Positions 43,730-56,475 of a stretch of 64,000 nt of DNA are shown one piece after another. The position numbers were made by a program, and so were the translations under genes. Below the pieces are notes generated by a model. That model was not told where the DNA came from, did not search any database, and was given only the letters and a program-made list of their open reading frames with translations. This stretch comes from Fonsecaea monophora (lineage: Eukaryota > Ascomycota > Eurotiomycetes > Chaetothyriales > Herpotrichiellaceae): assembly GCF_001642475.1 (NCBI RefSeq), contig NW_019173940.1, forward strand, positions 1 through 64,000, in the 5' to 3' direction. Every line of letters starts with the position of its first letter. Position 1 is the stretch's first letter.

Positions 43730-44075
43730 TCTGGCAGGTTTGTGGCTGAATATTCGTGATGAGGGAAATCTTGAGCCGTTGCCAACCACAAAAAAATTAC
43801 TGTGGAGGGCGGAAGGTCAAGGCACATGCGCAGTCTAGGAAGTCGATCACGTGAGAGAATTTGGACCCCAAATGCATCGTACTCGTAGTTGCAGGTGGGA
43901 AGGAGACAGGCTATTGGCTCAGCATCGAAGAGACCCCGAGCCACATCTACCGAGTACATTATCATTCAACCTGTTCAATACTAATCGTGCCCTACGCACC
44001 CGTCTTTGATCACGGCAGCTACCCTCTCGCTAGCCCGGAACCCTCTCAGAATGATCTACCACACAATCGGTGAAC
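43730..44075. other. Short intergenic spacer
   Basis: Promoter region of AIM11 and 3' region of the sugar-transporter gene; a copy of TACCGAGTAC lies at 43948-43957. Confidence 0.6.
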
Positions 44076-46299
44076 CTATTCCTTTGTATTTTGCTGGGCT
44101 TCGACATGCTCAACAGAAGTCTTGGGAACAGCACCTTGCTTTTCCACGTCTCCCCCTGTGGAACTTCGTGGCACACCAGCCTCAGTGGCGACTTTGTGTA
44201 TATCGTGGTGACCGTGTTCATCGACAATGAGTTCGTGGGTGCGATGATCGACGTGAAGGTCCTCGGCGTAGACGGCAACTTCGTCTCCAAACAGTTTCGC
44301 CATTTCTTCAAGCGGAATATTCTTCGTCTCTGGAAGATAGAAGTACGTGAAGAACGTACCCAGGCCTGAAATGATGATGAAGACCAGATAAAACTTCCAG
44401 CCGATGTTGGTAAAAGCCTACAAGGCCCAAGTCAGTGAGGACCAAAACCCAAGCACGAAATGAATACTTACCGTCGCTGCAACTTGTAGATAGACCAAGT
44501 CGGTGAGTGCAATGACGCAAATACTAAGAGACAACCCCTTTGCTCTCAGATGGTTGGGAAAGAGTTCGGAATAAAAGACTACGCCAGCCACGTCGATGCC
44601 GATGCTGTATACGAGCAAGAACAGGTATGCAGCCGCAACACCCATTCGAAGACCGGCTTTGTTGGTTGCTTCCTCTGCAAAAGAGCTAACCATTGCAGCT
44701 TCAAGAATGAGGGACACGCAGCAGCCAGCAACTCCCATGACAAGTAGCGGTTTGCGGCCTGTCCAGTCCATGATGAGAGCCCCTATCAAGTTGCCAATAA
44801 TGCCAACAGTGATCCAGCCACACTGGAAGATTAGTTGGTACAGGGTATCATAACCCAGGGCGGCGTAAATGGTTGGACCTATTGCTTCTTAGCCCTTGGC
44901 CCGAGGCACATCCCAAACACAAGCTTACCATAGTTATTCAAAACCAAGACCCCAGTCGACTGACCAATGAATGCGAAGCCCATGGCCATGATCGTGCGCT
45001 TGCGGTAGCTGGGTCGACGTATTATTTCCATCTGTCAAGGTCAGCGCCCTTCTACCGAACGAAAGTATGTGGCACGGTACCCAGCCCGGTTCCATCGTCC
45101 GATCCAACTCCGCTTGCTTTGACATCTGGTAGAATTCCCCACGAGCAAATTCTTGATCAGGATCATTCTTCGACGCATGCAACTTGAAGACAACGTCCCT
45201 CGCTTCGTCAATCTTCCCCTTCATGAGAAGATAACGCGGGGATTCCGGAATGACGAAACAGACCAGAACCATCATCACCGGCCAAACAAGTGCTATGCCC
45301 AAAGGAGCTCGCCATTGTGTCTGCGGGTCATCGACATAGTAAAAGGCGAGACCCATGTAGCTGGCAAGAGCATAGCCCAGTGCAATGTTAACACCGTTCA
45401 TGCCCACCATGAGGCCACGCAGGCCTGGCGGTGCTAATTCTGCAGAGTAATACGGCGCTTGGTCTGGTCAGCAGGCAAGACGAGGATAGAATGAACGCAA
45501 ATACATACTGACTGCTAGGTAGCCCCAGCTCCCAGCCCCTGCAAAGAGGCGAGCGACAATAAACATCGTGGCATTTCTGCTACCGCAAAGCAGCGCCCCT
45601 CCGAGCAGCGACAGGAACCCACACCAGTGAAATCCTGCTTTACGTCCCCATCTGCTCGTTGTTGTCAGCAATCTAGGCGTACACCGGGGATTAAGGTGGC
45701 TCTTAACGTACTTGTCTGAGACATAACCAGCGATAAAAACGTTGATGGCGGCGCCAGCTTGGAAGACCTGGAAAGAGTCAGCCAAATCGTGCAAGCGGCA
45801 AATAAATCACCAAGGCATGCGGTAGTAAATATGAAGAGTGGAGCACATTTCTATGAGATCGAGCTGCTTCCACTTCGCCAGCAGGCTTCCAAGGAGCCAC
45901 AGGCTTCTTTATAACTGATCATGCTCTGCGCAAAGTAACTATGCAATGCTTTCGTGGACATGACAGAGGCTCAGGGGGTGTTGGGGTCTCATCTATGGGA
46001 AAGATCTGACACATATTGGAAGGGTCAACCTACTCCTGACATTGCGCCGATTTTCTGATCCGCTCCTGTTTGATTGTTAGCTGGCCAATATGCTCTGCTA
46101 GCATGTTCTCATTACCTGGAGTCATGGCTGGAGGGTCTTGTGTGACATCAAGGAGGCCCATGTAAATCAAAAAGGACGGTTGTGCAAGAGTGACCCCAAT
46201 GATTGAAGCAGGGTACCCAAAAGCAATCTGGCCCAGGGAGACCATCCAGCAGATGAAGAAATTCCATGCGCTCCAGTGACGTTCGGTGCCAAAAGCCAT
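44076..46299 (-). CDS. MFS sugar transporter
   Basis: Eight exons on the minus strand (46116-46299, 46034-46065, 45712-45767, 45509-45651, 45081-45457, 44929-45031, 44472-44878, 44076-44417) give 547 residues, every junction keeping frame. One intron is long (266 nt, 45768-46033); the others are about 50-60 nt. Family marks are present: GAMSGVFQAGAAINV, DKWGRKAGF after helix 2, LAVTPYYSAELAPPGLRG, PESPRYLL before the central loop, YSELFP and PETKNIPLEE after helix 12. The cytosolic tail is His- and acid-rich (DHRTHELIVDEHGHHDIHK). It should import hexoses or related sugars or polyols across the plasma membrane; the substrate is unknown. The 32-nt second exon is easy to miss, and skipping it breaks the frame. 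Confidence 0.9.
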
Positions 46300-49093
46300 G
46301 ATGGGCGCGGTACGATTTTCGAGTATGCAGGTGTCCAGCCAAGGTGAGAGGTTGACTAGAATGAAGCGAACTGTTTGGGGAGAGGAACCAAGGGAGAACG
46401 GTCAGGAACCAGCCCTCCCTTTAGTACTTTTGGGGAATTGTCAGTCCATTCGAGTCGATCTTGTTCAATCTTACAGATTGCCGTCTACTCTCCTCCAGAG
46501 GAAGTGCCGCGGCTGTCCTCTTGCAGTCTTTCGTTCCCCTCGCCCAGATTATCCAGATCTTGACCAGGGTATAAGTGGACCAGGGACCCATGTATTTGGT
46601 GAGATAGAAGGTCCCCAGTGTTGAGTAGACAAACCTTCTCCACGGCTTGGAAGGAGAATGCCCACCCTTAGATTTGATCGGGGTGGATTTCGCCAAGTCG
46701 ACTTCTCGAGAGACTGCATGGTGATTGTTCTTGAACACTGACCAGCCAATGCATCTCAGAATGCTAAAGCCAAGGAAAGAAATTGGCATTAGTGACAGTG
46801 TATTGGCGCATTGGCGCATTTAGATAGTGGATGGCCTAAGACCACCTCTTTTCGCTGTACTCTGAAGCCGCCCCTTAGGACGTTCGAGATTCAGGGCAAA
46901 TAACGTGGCAACCTGTGAACTGTCGGTTCGCAAAACGTGGAGAGACATCGGGGAAGCTTTTGAGTTTGCGGGGGATGCGCCATACCTGGGCTAGTTCCTA
47001 GAAGGGAATTCCAAGACGTTCGAGGCGTCGGCAATTCTGCGCGAACGTCCAGTCAACGACGGCAGATTCGATCGATAGTCTCTTGGAACCCAGGCCAACT
47101 ACCCAGTAGAGATATCGTATGATCGTCAAGGAAGCGCCGTCACACCAGCGAGACTAGCCGCAGACTAGGCGAGGGCTGGGCCTGGAACGCAGGTGTAAGA
47201 TATAACCTGGAGGGAAGAGTTCAGTGAGTCAGTCAACCATGACTCTGTTTTGCCGGTGCCTTTGAGAAACAGGAGTAAGCTCCTGCCTCGTATTCGGTGG
47301 GAAACAACCGCAGATTGTCCTCGAGGTCTCGCTCGCTTCGTTGGGAGGATGATTTATGATCGGTCTTCCAGCTTGAGGTGCAACAATACCATGATAACTC
47401 CCCCCGATACCTTGCCAAAGTATCGTGTTTCTAGGAGTGGGACATCATCTTCGAAATGAGAATGGTAAGATAAGCTGTGATTGACTTCTAAGCCCAGAGC
47501 ATTCGATTCGATCGAACAGAGAGATGGACTGGGGAAAAAGAGCGGAACCGCTCGTGAGCCGCTCTGAGTAGTCCGCGCTTGGGTTCTGTAATATTTCATT
47601 ATACCTTTGACCGGCCGGGTAAACCGTATTAGGCGTGCATATTACCTAGGCTTGCTGTTAAAAGGATTACCGGACGCTCCTTGTCCTCATCGGATAACCA
47701 AGAGAAGCTTGGTCACAAACACTGTCTGCATATATTGCCACGCCTCGTATTCTTTTGCGTGTAATCGCTTTCGGTCTCAGTTCGGTAGTATAACAACAGC
47801 CTCGGAAGGACAAGTGTCAAGAAAGAGATTCTGAGGTGTTCTGTTCAGGCCCTTGTCATATCGACGGCCAATGCGTAATGAGGTTAGGGATCAATCGTCA
47901 AAATAATCGACTCTCGTGTTCAATCTTGTTGTTCTCGTCCGAGACGAGGTACCAAGACGAATGATTTTAGGAGTAGTCAGTCTTGAAAATCACCAAGACC
48001 TACACCTCGCGATAGCATGATTCCATCTGCTTGATCCAGACTGACGGCTCCATCTGAAGAGTTCGGGTGCTCGAGGGATGCTCAGATGCACGTTATGAAG
48101 CGCCAAAGAGCAAACATTTCTTTATCATGGATACCACTCTCATGACGCTGAGAAAGTAGTCTCTCTAATGATCCCATGCATAGCTTGACGCGGATGTTCG
48201 CGACGAACTGTGTAACCGTTTATACGGGAGGTTCAAGTTGATGAAAGGGTTCAGATTCGAGGCGTCCAGGTGTTGGAAAGGCGAAGTTGCCAAGACTCCC
48301 ACGATTGGCGCAGTTTCGTTCCCTGCGGAGATTGTATGGCCACTCAAGCAAGTCACTAAGTTTACCCACAAGACACAGTTCCATGGCACTTCTCGCTGCT
48401 GCACTCTATCTGCTCATTGCTCGTTTGGTAACGGGAATATTGTCATTACCTGCCACTTCTCGAACGAAGCTATGTGAAGAATGTCGGGCCGCTTCGTCAA
48501 CCACGCGTCAACCACTAGCACGACAACGAAAGTCGGCTCGATGACGCTCTGTCATTTAAAGCATACAGATTCAAAAGGAGGAGGCGAAGCCTTGGTTCAT
48601 TTATGCAACCTCTCGCATACCCGCACACCGGAGCCTCGCTTAGCAGGCCTTCGCTCAAGCGTAAACCCACATGGCTCGAATTCAATTCCAAACCTGGACA
48701 TAGCAGGGCCAAAAGAAGAAAACAGCCCCCTACCTCCATTTCCCAGCAAATGTATGTCAGAACTTTTATTTCGAGGCTTATTCTTCCTTCGGGCACGGCT
48801 GCCGCAACATTTTGGGGGGAACGGCTCAAAGAGGGGGATTCAGCACGCCAATAATATGTGTGATGGGAGCAAGGGCGGAGTTAAATCTGTGTCAGACACT
48901 GGAGACTAGGCCATAATGTCATGATCAATTGTGATACTACAGAGCACATGAGTCCGACAAATATTTCGTGTCCCATGGCGCATTAATGTGGTGTATTCTG
49001 ACAAAATCAATTTCTTCCGACACCAGAAAGTCGAGATGGGAATCCTTTCCTGCTTGCTGAGATCATCAGGGCATGGAGAGTATCGCGTGCACC
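46300..49093. other. 2.8 kb without a recognised gene
   Basis: This is the largest gene-free stretch. Short frames on both strands (for example 46421-46819 and 47354-47599 on the minus strand, 48481-48909 on the plus) have no recognisable domain and no splice-linked partner. I found no terminal inverted repeats, tRNA or simple repeat. The left end should hold the sugar-transporter promoter. Confidence 0.45.
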
Positions 49094-50923
49094 TCAAGTT
49101 GTCCATATTCTCTGATTGAAGGATAATGGTGCGTACAGATTATGGCCGTCACCCTGAACATCGCAGAACGGCTTCAGGATGCACTTCCAGTCATGCTCGC
49201 TTGGGCTACCGTCTGTTGGAAACAAATAGATCTTCCGGACGCGCTCCATCTGGACTCTGATCCAGGCAGTCTGGCCCTTTCTGAGCTTTCCTAGCAATGA
49301 ACCTGGTTGCGAACTCGAGAAATGTATGGCTCGTGCCTTCAGAAACCCTGCGAGGGGCAACATGATGAACCAGCCACCTATAGCCGCGGCGGCTCGTACA
49401 TGGTCGTCCATGGTCATCTCGACTTCATTACCAAACGGGTCGACATAAGCCGCCATCTGACGAAGCTCCGCAGGCACATGAGGGTATTCTCTGTGCTCGT
49501 CAGGGAATGAGGGTGTTGTTCTGTTACCCATATGGAATGGCACCGAGGCACAGTAGCGGTCCACAATCTCTTGGATTCGGAAGCCAATGTACGGCTCGAT
49601 GGCCGGGTCGACATCAATGCCGATGTCCTTCAACCTTTCCGAACATATTGTAATCAGACGGATTGTCCCAATCTGGGAACTCCGAGCGGCATTATTGACA
49701 TGAGAGACTGCGAGCGAGGAATATACATCACACATGCCTTCATAAACCCCGGCTTCGCGTATGGATTGATGCAGCTCGGAAACCGGGACAGATACTGGCC
49801 GCCACGACTGAGGGAGGGCGTCCCTCCATGCTTGCAGTCTCCTCTCAAGGTCAAGCGCCCTCTCCAAAATGACCTTGTAGAAGTCGGCTAGGCTGAGGCC
49901 TGCGACCTCAGGACCGTCGCGAGACAGTTCAAGCAACTCTGCTAGTTGGACGTTCAAAAGATCAAGCTTCGCAGAAGGGAGAACTGCAGTATCGTCTGCA
50001 AGGAGTTCTGGATCCAGCTCCACCTTTTTCCCGAACTGCAAGGCATAATTGATATGACGGCTTCTCATGGCATTGAAGAGGCGTTGAGAGAGCGGAGTCT
50101 TGAAGCCATCTCGGCCTCTATGCTTGAGTAGAGCCACCGCACCTTGCTGATGGACGCCCGTGTCAACCAAGTGTACAAAGCGCCGATTGAGGGAGTCGTA
50201 AAACTCCAGCATGAAGACGGTGACGAGCGTCTCGTCCGTTTTGGATTCGACTGGGTGTTGCAGCAAAGATTTCAGGCCCGTCACGGCCTTTGCATATGCT
50301 TCCCGTGCACGATAAGAGTCGACGTATCGTGTCATCCACATTGACGTGATGTTGATGGCGACGGCGTTGGTAGCCTCAGCCAATGCCGAATGAGGGGCCG
50401 TGTTCAAGTATATGGGGAGGATGTGTTCGATGAACATGTTGGTGCTTGGATCCCGGGGGATGTTGACGTAGTTTTTAAAGAAGTAACACAACGACTCCAT
50501 CTCAACATTTCGAGATGGTGGAGTAAAGAGAGCAAGTTCATACTCGTAGGGATGATCACCATCATCACTTCCCCACGATGGGCTTTGGAGGTGACTGGGA
50601 GTATTGCCCGAGACATCGCGAGCAGGAATGTATCTTCTCTTGTGCCGTTTCGGGCCAGTTTTATGGGAGACGAGGAGAGTCTCGTCCTTGTGCACAGCTT
50701 CAAAGAAGTCTCGATATCCTGGACATTGCTGCTTCCTTTTGATGCAGATGCCGCATTGAGGCCGTACCTCGTCACACTGGAATCAATCAATCAGTAAAAT
50801 ATTGAGCACAACCGGGCACCGACGAGGGTCTTCAGATGTTATGTATTGGTGACTGGGTATACCTACCTTGACACGACGTTTCCTACACGCGTAGCATCCT
50901 TTACTGGGGCCTTTATAAACCAT
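49094..50923 (-). CDS. Zn2Cys6 fungal transcription factor
   Basis: Two exons, 50867-50923 and 49094-50776, encode 579 residues; the 90-nt intron (GTAGGT...CCAG) falls between Lys-19 and Cys-20, inside the binuclear zinc cluster. The six cysteines are Cys-10, 13, 20, 27, 30 and 37 (C-x2-C-x6-C-x6-C-x2-C-x6-C), in CYACRKRRVKCDEVRPQC and following. A basic linker (GPKRHKRRYIPARD) precedes a helical Fungal_trans_2-type domain that runs to the C-terminus. Target genes are unknown. The nearest possible targets are the SDR upstream and the sugar transporter downstream, both on the same strand. Without the spliced first exon the protein would lack half its zinc cluster. Confidence 0.92.
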
Positions 50924-52163
50924 TTCGTTGCCCCCTTTTTCAGCAGCAAAGTACCGTTCTGTGACGACACGGACAATGCACAAACAGTGATATGATATTG
51001 ATTAGAACAGCCCAACCCTCTGGAGTGCTGGAGTGCTGGAGTGCGTTAGGGGTTTGCCTCAATCAATGCTGGAATGTGGGATGTGGGACGTTTAAGCCAA
51101 ATCGCCACAGCCATAAACCCATCTGATATGTATACCGAGTACGGAGTAACTCGAATTGTAAGGCCTACCCACAGCGGCCCCATCCAGGCAGCATTATTAC
51201 CGATCCCTTAACCAAGGAGTTACCCTGGACGAGGTACATTCATTCACACACCAGCAGCAGAGCGAGCAAATAATTTCCTCTGGGGGGCTTGTGCCGTATC
51301 TCTATTGGGGCGGCACGGCGGGTAGGGATACTTTGCAATGGAAGATACCGATACCGACTGGTCAAGGCAAACTGGTTGCTTGCCTCACCCGCCCGGCGCC
51401 GAGAACGGTTTCTTCGCTCCGGGGGGAGGAGACCATGAAATAAAAATCGTGGCTGTGCTGTGCTTTTCTTCTACCCAACCTTTGTGAAAAACCCACATCT
51501 TTTTTTTAACTGGTGATTGGTGTGGAGGGCGGTTAGGGTTCTTTTTCTACGATCAAAGAGAGGAGGAGAGGAGGGGCACACGGGTACCACTGGTGCTAGT
51601 ACCGAGTACTCGGTTGTAGTGGTTGTGTCAGGGTGTGGTGTTTTGGATGAGCGCTCGTACACTAACGAAATGGACAATGACACTCACGCGTGTTCATTGT
51701 GGCTGGGGCTGCTGTGAATGACGACAATCGACAGTTCCAAGACGGGACAACAATTGCTTGGGTATCGCCGTAGCGTTAATACGAGGATACTCGGAACATT
51801 GTTAGGTGCGTCCGTATCCCTAAGTCCGTACTTCCCCCCTCGAGTCTTGTTTCGCGAATACGCTGTACGAGTACGAGGAAGGAACTCCCCGCCCTGCCTT
51901 GGACGGGGGCGCTCAGGAGGGGGGATCAGGAGATGATCCCCCTTTCTTCCCCTGTGTAGGGAAATCTAGGCAGCAATATTCAGGTTTGCAGGTGTGTCCA
52001 TCTGTTCAGCTCTGTGCCCTGGCACCGCATGGCTTACCCGTGATCTATATGTTCAAGATGAGGGTGCAACGGACGACGAATGTGAACTCAGCGTAGACGA
52101 GTGTATCATTCAGCTACTTGGACAACTACACGGTATCTATACCAGACACTCACTCGAGGGAGC
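50924..52163. other. Intergenic region upstream of the Zn2Cys6 gene
   Basis: Holds two copies of TACCGAGTAC (51133-51142 and 51600-51609), the second extended into the palindrome ACCGAGTACTCGGT (51601-51614). GAGTGCTGGAGTGCTGGAGTGC (about 51021-51042) is a short tandem repeat. No coding sequence supported. Confidence 0.5.
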
Positions 52164-52985
52164 TCACCAAGGCATTTGCACACCTTTTTGATCCCAGAAC
52201 TTGCCGCTGTGCGTGGCCTTGTCGGCCTTGTCGAATACGGATATCAGCCCACTGACAGAGTCCTCCAACTTGACTGGAACCTCTTCTGCCTTCATGCCCG
52301 CAAATTCGGCGGCGGTGTTACCCATGGCTGTTTCAACCAAAGGTCAGCGTCGTTGCTAGTAAGAGTATTGTTGTGGGAGATACGTACCTGTCTGAACCCA
52401 ACCCGGCTGCATGGCAACCACGGCAATCCTGTCCTCTTCGCGGTGAATCCGGCTGACCGCCCAGTTCACGGCCGCCTTGGACATACCGTACGCAATCATC
52501 GGTAGGGGGTAGCTGTCTTGGAGACCGTTGCTGCCTATGTTGGAAGAGATGATGAAGAACTTTGGCGTCTGCTTGGAGGCATTCAACAGTTCTTGCGTGG
52601 CCTGGTAGAGCAATATTGGCGCCAGCGTGTTGACTTGCAGGTGCTCCATGATGGTCTCTGCGGACGCTTCTTTGGCAGGGCCGAAGTGCTTCAGAATACC
52701 CGCATTGGCCACCACGACATCCAGGGCCGTGATGTTGTGGACTGACTTGAGGTGATCGACAAGTTCAATCGCCGCTGTCTTCGATGAGGCGTCGTACTTG
52801 GCAACCACAATCTTGCTGCCAGATCCGACAGGTAAGGAAGTGAGGGCTCTGGCAGCTCCAGAATCCGGCCCATCTCGAATCGCGGCGATGGCTAGCGTGT
52901 TGGGCCGCGCAGCGTAGGTGGACAGCAGCCCCTTACCGATGCCGGATTTGCTTCCAGTCACCAGAACGGTGTTGGCGAAAGACAT
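52164..52985 (-). CDS. Short-chain dehydrogenase (C-factor/sniffer-like)
   Basis: Two exons, 52388-52985 and 52164-52327, encode 253 residues; the 60-nt intron (GTACGT...ACAG) falls in the loop after MQPGWVQT. VTGSKSGIGKGLL is the cofactor motif, VVVANAGIL the NAG motif, FFIISSNIGS the Ser, and AYGMSKAAVNW the Tyr-x3-Lys pair. The C-terminus, SGLISVFDKADKATHSGKFW, and the overall length match the small SDR group that includes bacterial C-factor and animal sniffer or carbonyl reductases, found widely in fungi as norsolorinic acid ketoreductase-like proteins. Substrate unknown. Confidence 0.9.
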
Positions 52986-54048
52986 GATGGCTTTGTGGTC
53001 GTGATTTGTTGGCTTGGTCGAGGATGAAGGTATGAATTGTGCTCAGGAAATTGCTTTGGTATCTTTGCTGGTGTTGGCTTGCGACGCAGAACAGACAGTT
53101 CTTGAGACATGAGCATCGCTACATTATATAGTTGCCCGACTCTGGCCTTCAGTATCGGCATACCCTCACGCTCCTCTGGTCAGTTCTGTCTCTTTCCACA
53201 TTATCTCAGCCATCGCGCATTTCATGCAAGAAGCTCATTGTTTCCCAATGGAGAGCTTGGTCTACTGCAAAGGTGGTGTCGGTCCGTCGAGGAGAACAAC
53301 AGCCACAACATGCCAGAGGGAAAGTCTTCTACTGAGAAGCCCATGGTTCTCTTACGGTCTTCGAATGGCTTTGGTGTCGAGACCTCTCGCAATGGGCTGA
53401 CCAACCAATGACGTCGGCCTTGTTTGATTGGTCGTGTTTTCCTTTCCAGATCGAGACAGTGGTCGTGTCTTGTCCAGTAGGCAGTAGGCTAGGCTGAGAA
53501 GAAGTCTAACCGTGATTCTGACAATGCGTACCCTACCTGTTTTGCTAGTCACGGCTGTTTTTGCTCTCCATGAGATTATTCAGCAGTCTCGTCCAGAGTC
53601 TGGGGCGGCAACTTGTTGCAGTTCGCGAGAGCCACTCACATCCTGTGCAATTGGTCAGTTTCCAAATATCAAAGCTCAGGCTGGAGGAGTATTGGTCATG
53701 GAAGTTTGCGCTATTTTTGAGTAGAAGGCATGATTTTTGTTATAGTGTCCGCCGGATTGAACACCGTCCTACTAATTTTTCAATTCAGCTCACGAGCGAC
53801 TTGGTAGGAAACTGCAGCCTTGTGGAGCCTTGCGCGGCCCCGAGAGGTTACGAGACACTCGGCTGAGTTGCCGGACGCAACCATGAATTTATGCACCCTG
53901 GCACGGGAGATATTTTGCCTTGAACTTTGGCCACCGATGCATTCTGATGGCTTCGATTACAATGACAAGCACATTGTGGTCGAGTTGGACGACCTCGATG
54001 CTCACATATCAGTCAAAATGATCCCAAGATAACCGAAAGGGGCGCAAC
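52986..54048. other. Intergenic region between SDR and GPI2
   Basis: No gene supported; several short open frames without recognisable sequence. It must contain both divergent promoters (SDR on the minus strand, GPI2 on the plus). Confidence 0.5.
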
Positions 54049-55860
54049 ATGGCGCCACAATCCTCGTCCACTCCCAACACCTCGAGCGCAGCGTCGACCC
54101 CAACGCCGTCGCCTGCGCCCTCACCTATACCTCCCCCCGTCCCTGTCGAAACTCACCCCAACCGAGGCAAACCGCAGGTCAATCGGATTGCTCTTGATCC
54201 AAGTCGTCTTGCTCCTGAAGATGCGTACAAGACTTTCTCGCCGCCGCGACTACGACCAGTCCCTGAGATCAGCGGTTCCGCTGCCGCAAATGCTGCCGCT
54301 GCCGCTCTCCGACCAGCAGTTGCGTCTCTACGAGCGCCGCCAGCGATTCCCCCGGTCGCTGCTAGAATAGCCGAAGAAAGACGTCGGGCAGCAAGCAAGA
54401 GACGGAAACCACCCCACGTTTGGAAGAAATTACTTTGGATAAAACAACACGGGTTCCCGGACAACTATACAGACACCGAGACCTTTCTAGACCACCTGCA
54501 GAGAAATCCCCGGCTGCGGCCCTACGACTTCTGGCCGTTGGTGGCAGACTCGGCCGTCATTGTGCAGCACGTGTGCTCCGTAGCCATCTTCATCTGCGCA
54601 TATGCCGGGATCTACCAGGGCCGCCTGTCCCCGGTCTCGGTGGTGACCTGTGGCACTATTTTGACGGTCGGCGGATGGATCATGTGGGACTACTGGATAG
54701 GTCAGCAGGAAGCAGAAGAGTTCGCGACGCTGCAAAAGGCCAATCGGCTTTCGGTCGATGTGGACGATGCTGCGAGTACCAGCTCAGGAGGCTCTTCCAA
54801 GGTCCAGATGAACGGCAATGGGCATGTTGGTAATGGACATGCGAACGGCCCTCTAGGGGGAAGAGGCGTGGGCCTGAAACTATCGACCACAAACCTCGGG
54901 GTCAAGGATCACGAATCGAAGTTTCCTGGGAAACATACCCAGTCCCTGTCCAAGTCATCCTTCCAGTCGATTTCCCCTATCGACCCACTGGGTGATGGCT
55001 CCATTGAACCATTCCCCGACCTGCGACCGACCACGTCTCGGCCACAAGTGCCTCAGTCGCCGAGCATAGTATATAGTCCGACGACATTACCGCCCACCAT
55101 ATCCCCTCGGAACCAGGCGCGGCTCAAAACACTGAAGTCCGCCTCCTTGATCTACTTTGCATTATTGGGACTTTCGCCGATCCTCAAGTCTCTCACACGA
55201 TCGACATCATCAGATTCCATCTGGGCGCTGGCGACATGGCTTCTAATAATCAACATATTCTTCTTCGACTATGGGAGTCTTTATCTGCCCAAAAAGCCTG
55301 AGAACGCTCCGCAAGGCCCTGGAATATCCAACGCCACACCCACAGATCCAGCACCACCTCAATTGAGTAATGCTTTCCGGGCGCCTCCATTTCCCTCGTC
55401 GCTGTCGACTAACGCAGCCTTGATGGCTAGTACGGTGCTTGCTTCGCGCCTCATGACTACCACAGCGGTGTTTAGCTTGACTCTGTTTTCGATTCAGGTG
55501 TTTGGTCTGTTTCCGGTGTTCCGGCGACATCTCCACTACAAATCGTTCAAGTTGCATCTGCTACTGACCTTCGCCCTGGTCACAATGTCCACCTGCGGCC
55601 TAGGCTTGATCTTATCCAAATCCTACACCCACACATATGGGAACTGCGGGCTCTGCTGGGGTTGGATCTGGCATGTGATTCTGCGGAGCACGATCGGGTT
55701 TATGGTCGGGGGACTTAGCACAGCATTTGTCATGGGCGGATGTTCGTGGTGGCTGATTGGGCTGCAGCGATATAAGAACGTGGTGATTGGGCCGTGGGAT
55801 CCAGCCAAACCTGTGCTTGCAGGCGGCGTTTATGGAAGAAGTAGAACTGGGACCGACTGA
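54049..55860 (+). CDS. GPI2: GPI-GlcNAc transferase subunit Gpi2 (PIG-C)
   Basis: Single exon, 603 residues. After about 120 disordered Pro/Ser/Ala-rich residues comes the conserved PIG-C block WKKLLWIKQHGFPDNYTD, then LQRNPRLRPYDFWPLVADS and HVCSVAIFICAYAGIYQG. Multiple membrane helices follow, split by a Ser/Gly/Asn-rich loop (about 235-350). The second half contains ASLIYFALLGLSPILKSLTR, FFFDYGSLYLPKKPE and a final FGLFPVFRRHLHYKSFKLH helix cluster. Gpi2 is part of the ER complex that transfers GlcNAc to phosphatidylinositol, the first step of GPI-anchor synthesis. The long N-terminus and internal loop make it larger than yeast Gpi2, as is common in moulds. Confidence 0.94.
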   Translation: MAPQSSSTPNTSSAASTPTPSPAPSPIPPPVPVETHPNRGKPQVNRIALDPSRLAPEDAYKTFSPPRLRPVPEISGSAAANAAAAALRPAVASLRAPPAIPPVAARIAEERRRAASKRRKPPHVWKKLLWIKQHGFPDNYTDTETFLDHLQRNPRLRPYDFWPLVADSAVIVQHVCSVAIFICAYAGIYQGRLSPVSVVTCGTILTVGGWIMWDYWIGQQEAEEFATLQKANRLSVDVDDAASTSSGGSSKVQMNGNGHVGNGHANGPLGGRGVGLKLSTTNLGVKDHESKFPGKHTQSLSKSSFQSISPIDPLGDGSIEPFPDLRPTTSRPQVPQSPSIVYSPTTLPPTISPRNQARLKTLKSASLIYFALLGLSPILKSLTRSTSSDSIWALATWLLIINIFFFDYGSLYLPKKPENAPQGPGISNATPTDPAPPQLSNAFRAPPFPSSLSTNAALMASTVLASRLMTTTAVFSLTLFSIQVFGLFPVFRRHLHYKSFKLHLLLTFALVTMSTCGLGLILSKSYTHTYGNCGLCWGWIWHVILRSTIGFMVGGLSTAFVMGGCSWWLIGLQRYKNVVIGPWDPAKPVLAGGVYGRSRTGTD

Positions 55861-56475
55861 ATCATAAAACCGTCTTCCTTCCAGGAGGAGGGGGAATTCA
55901 ATCAGATGTGGTACATTCCGACACCCGGTATCGGAACCCGCAGTTCTGTCCACGTCTCGGAGTTGGAGAAACTCTAGTTTGCCACCAAACCAGCGTTCGC
56001 ATTGTGCCCGAGCGGCTTCGAGAAGCGTGGTTCCGAGAAGCTTGGACGAAGATGTTTCGGTTTGATGCCGTCCATTCCTCCATTTCGGGGGATCTCGAGA
56101 TGGTTGCTCGTCAGACCTGCTTCTCCAACATCGGAAGAGGGGTTTTTTTCGTCCCTGCGCCCTGCCCCCTCCGCCCAAACAATAATGAGCTGAGATAGAC
56201 TTGAAGACCACAGAGGTACCACCACACCAAATCAGCAACAACTGCGGGGTCGAAGCTCTAATGACGAGGCGGTTGGGCCGTGGGAAAAACTCATCCATAT
56301 CTCCTGGCCCTCGGGTTCCTGCTGATGAGACATTCTTACAAAACAACCTCATCCCTCACCAACTTGAATTCCTTTCCCCTTCCTTGTGAGTTGTGTATGC
56401 TCCCCAACGACATTGACGTGGACCTTCATCGTCACCAATCCATCTCGGTCATCCTCTTCCACAAGAATTAAAACA
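55861..56475. other. Intergenic spacer and SSADH leader
   Basis: Separates GPI2 from the next gene on the same strand. No gene seen. The last 90 bases stay open in frame with the dehydrogenase but lack an ATG. Confidence 0.6.
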
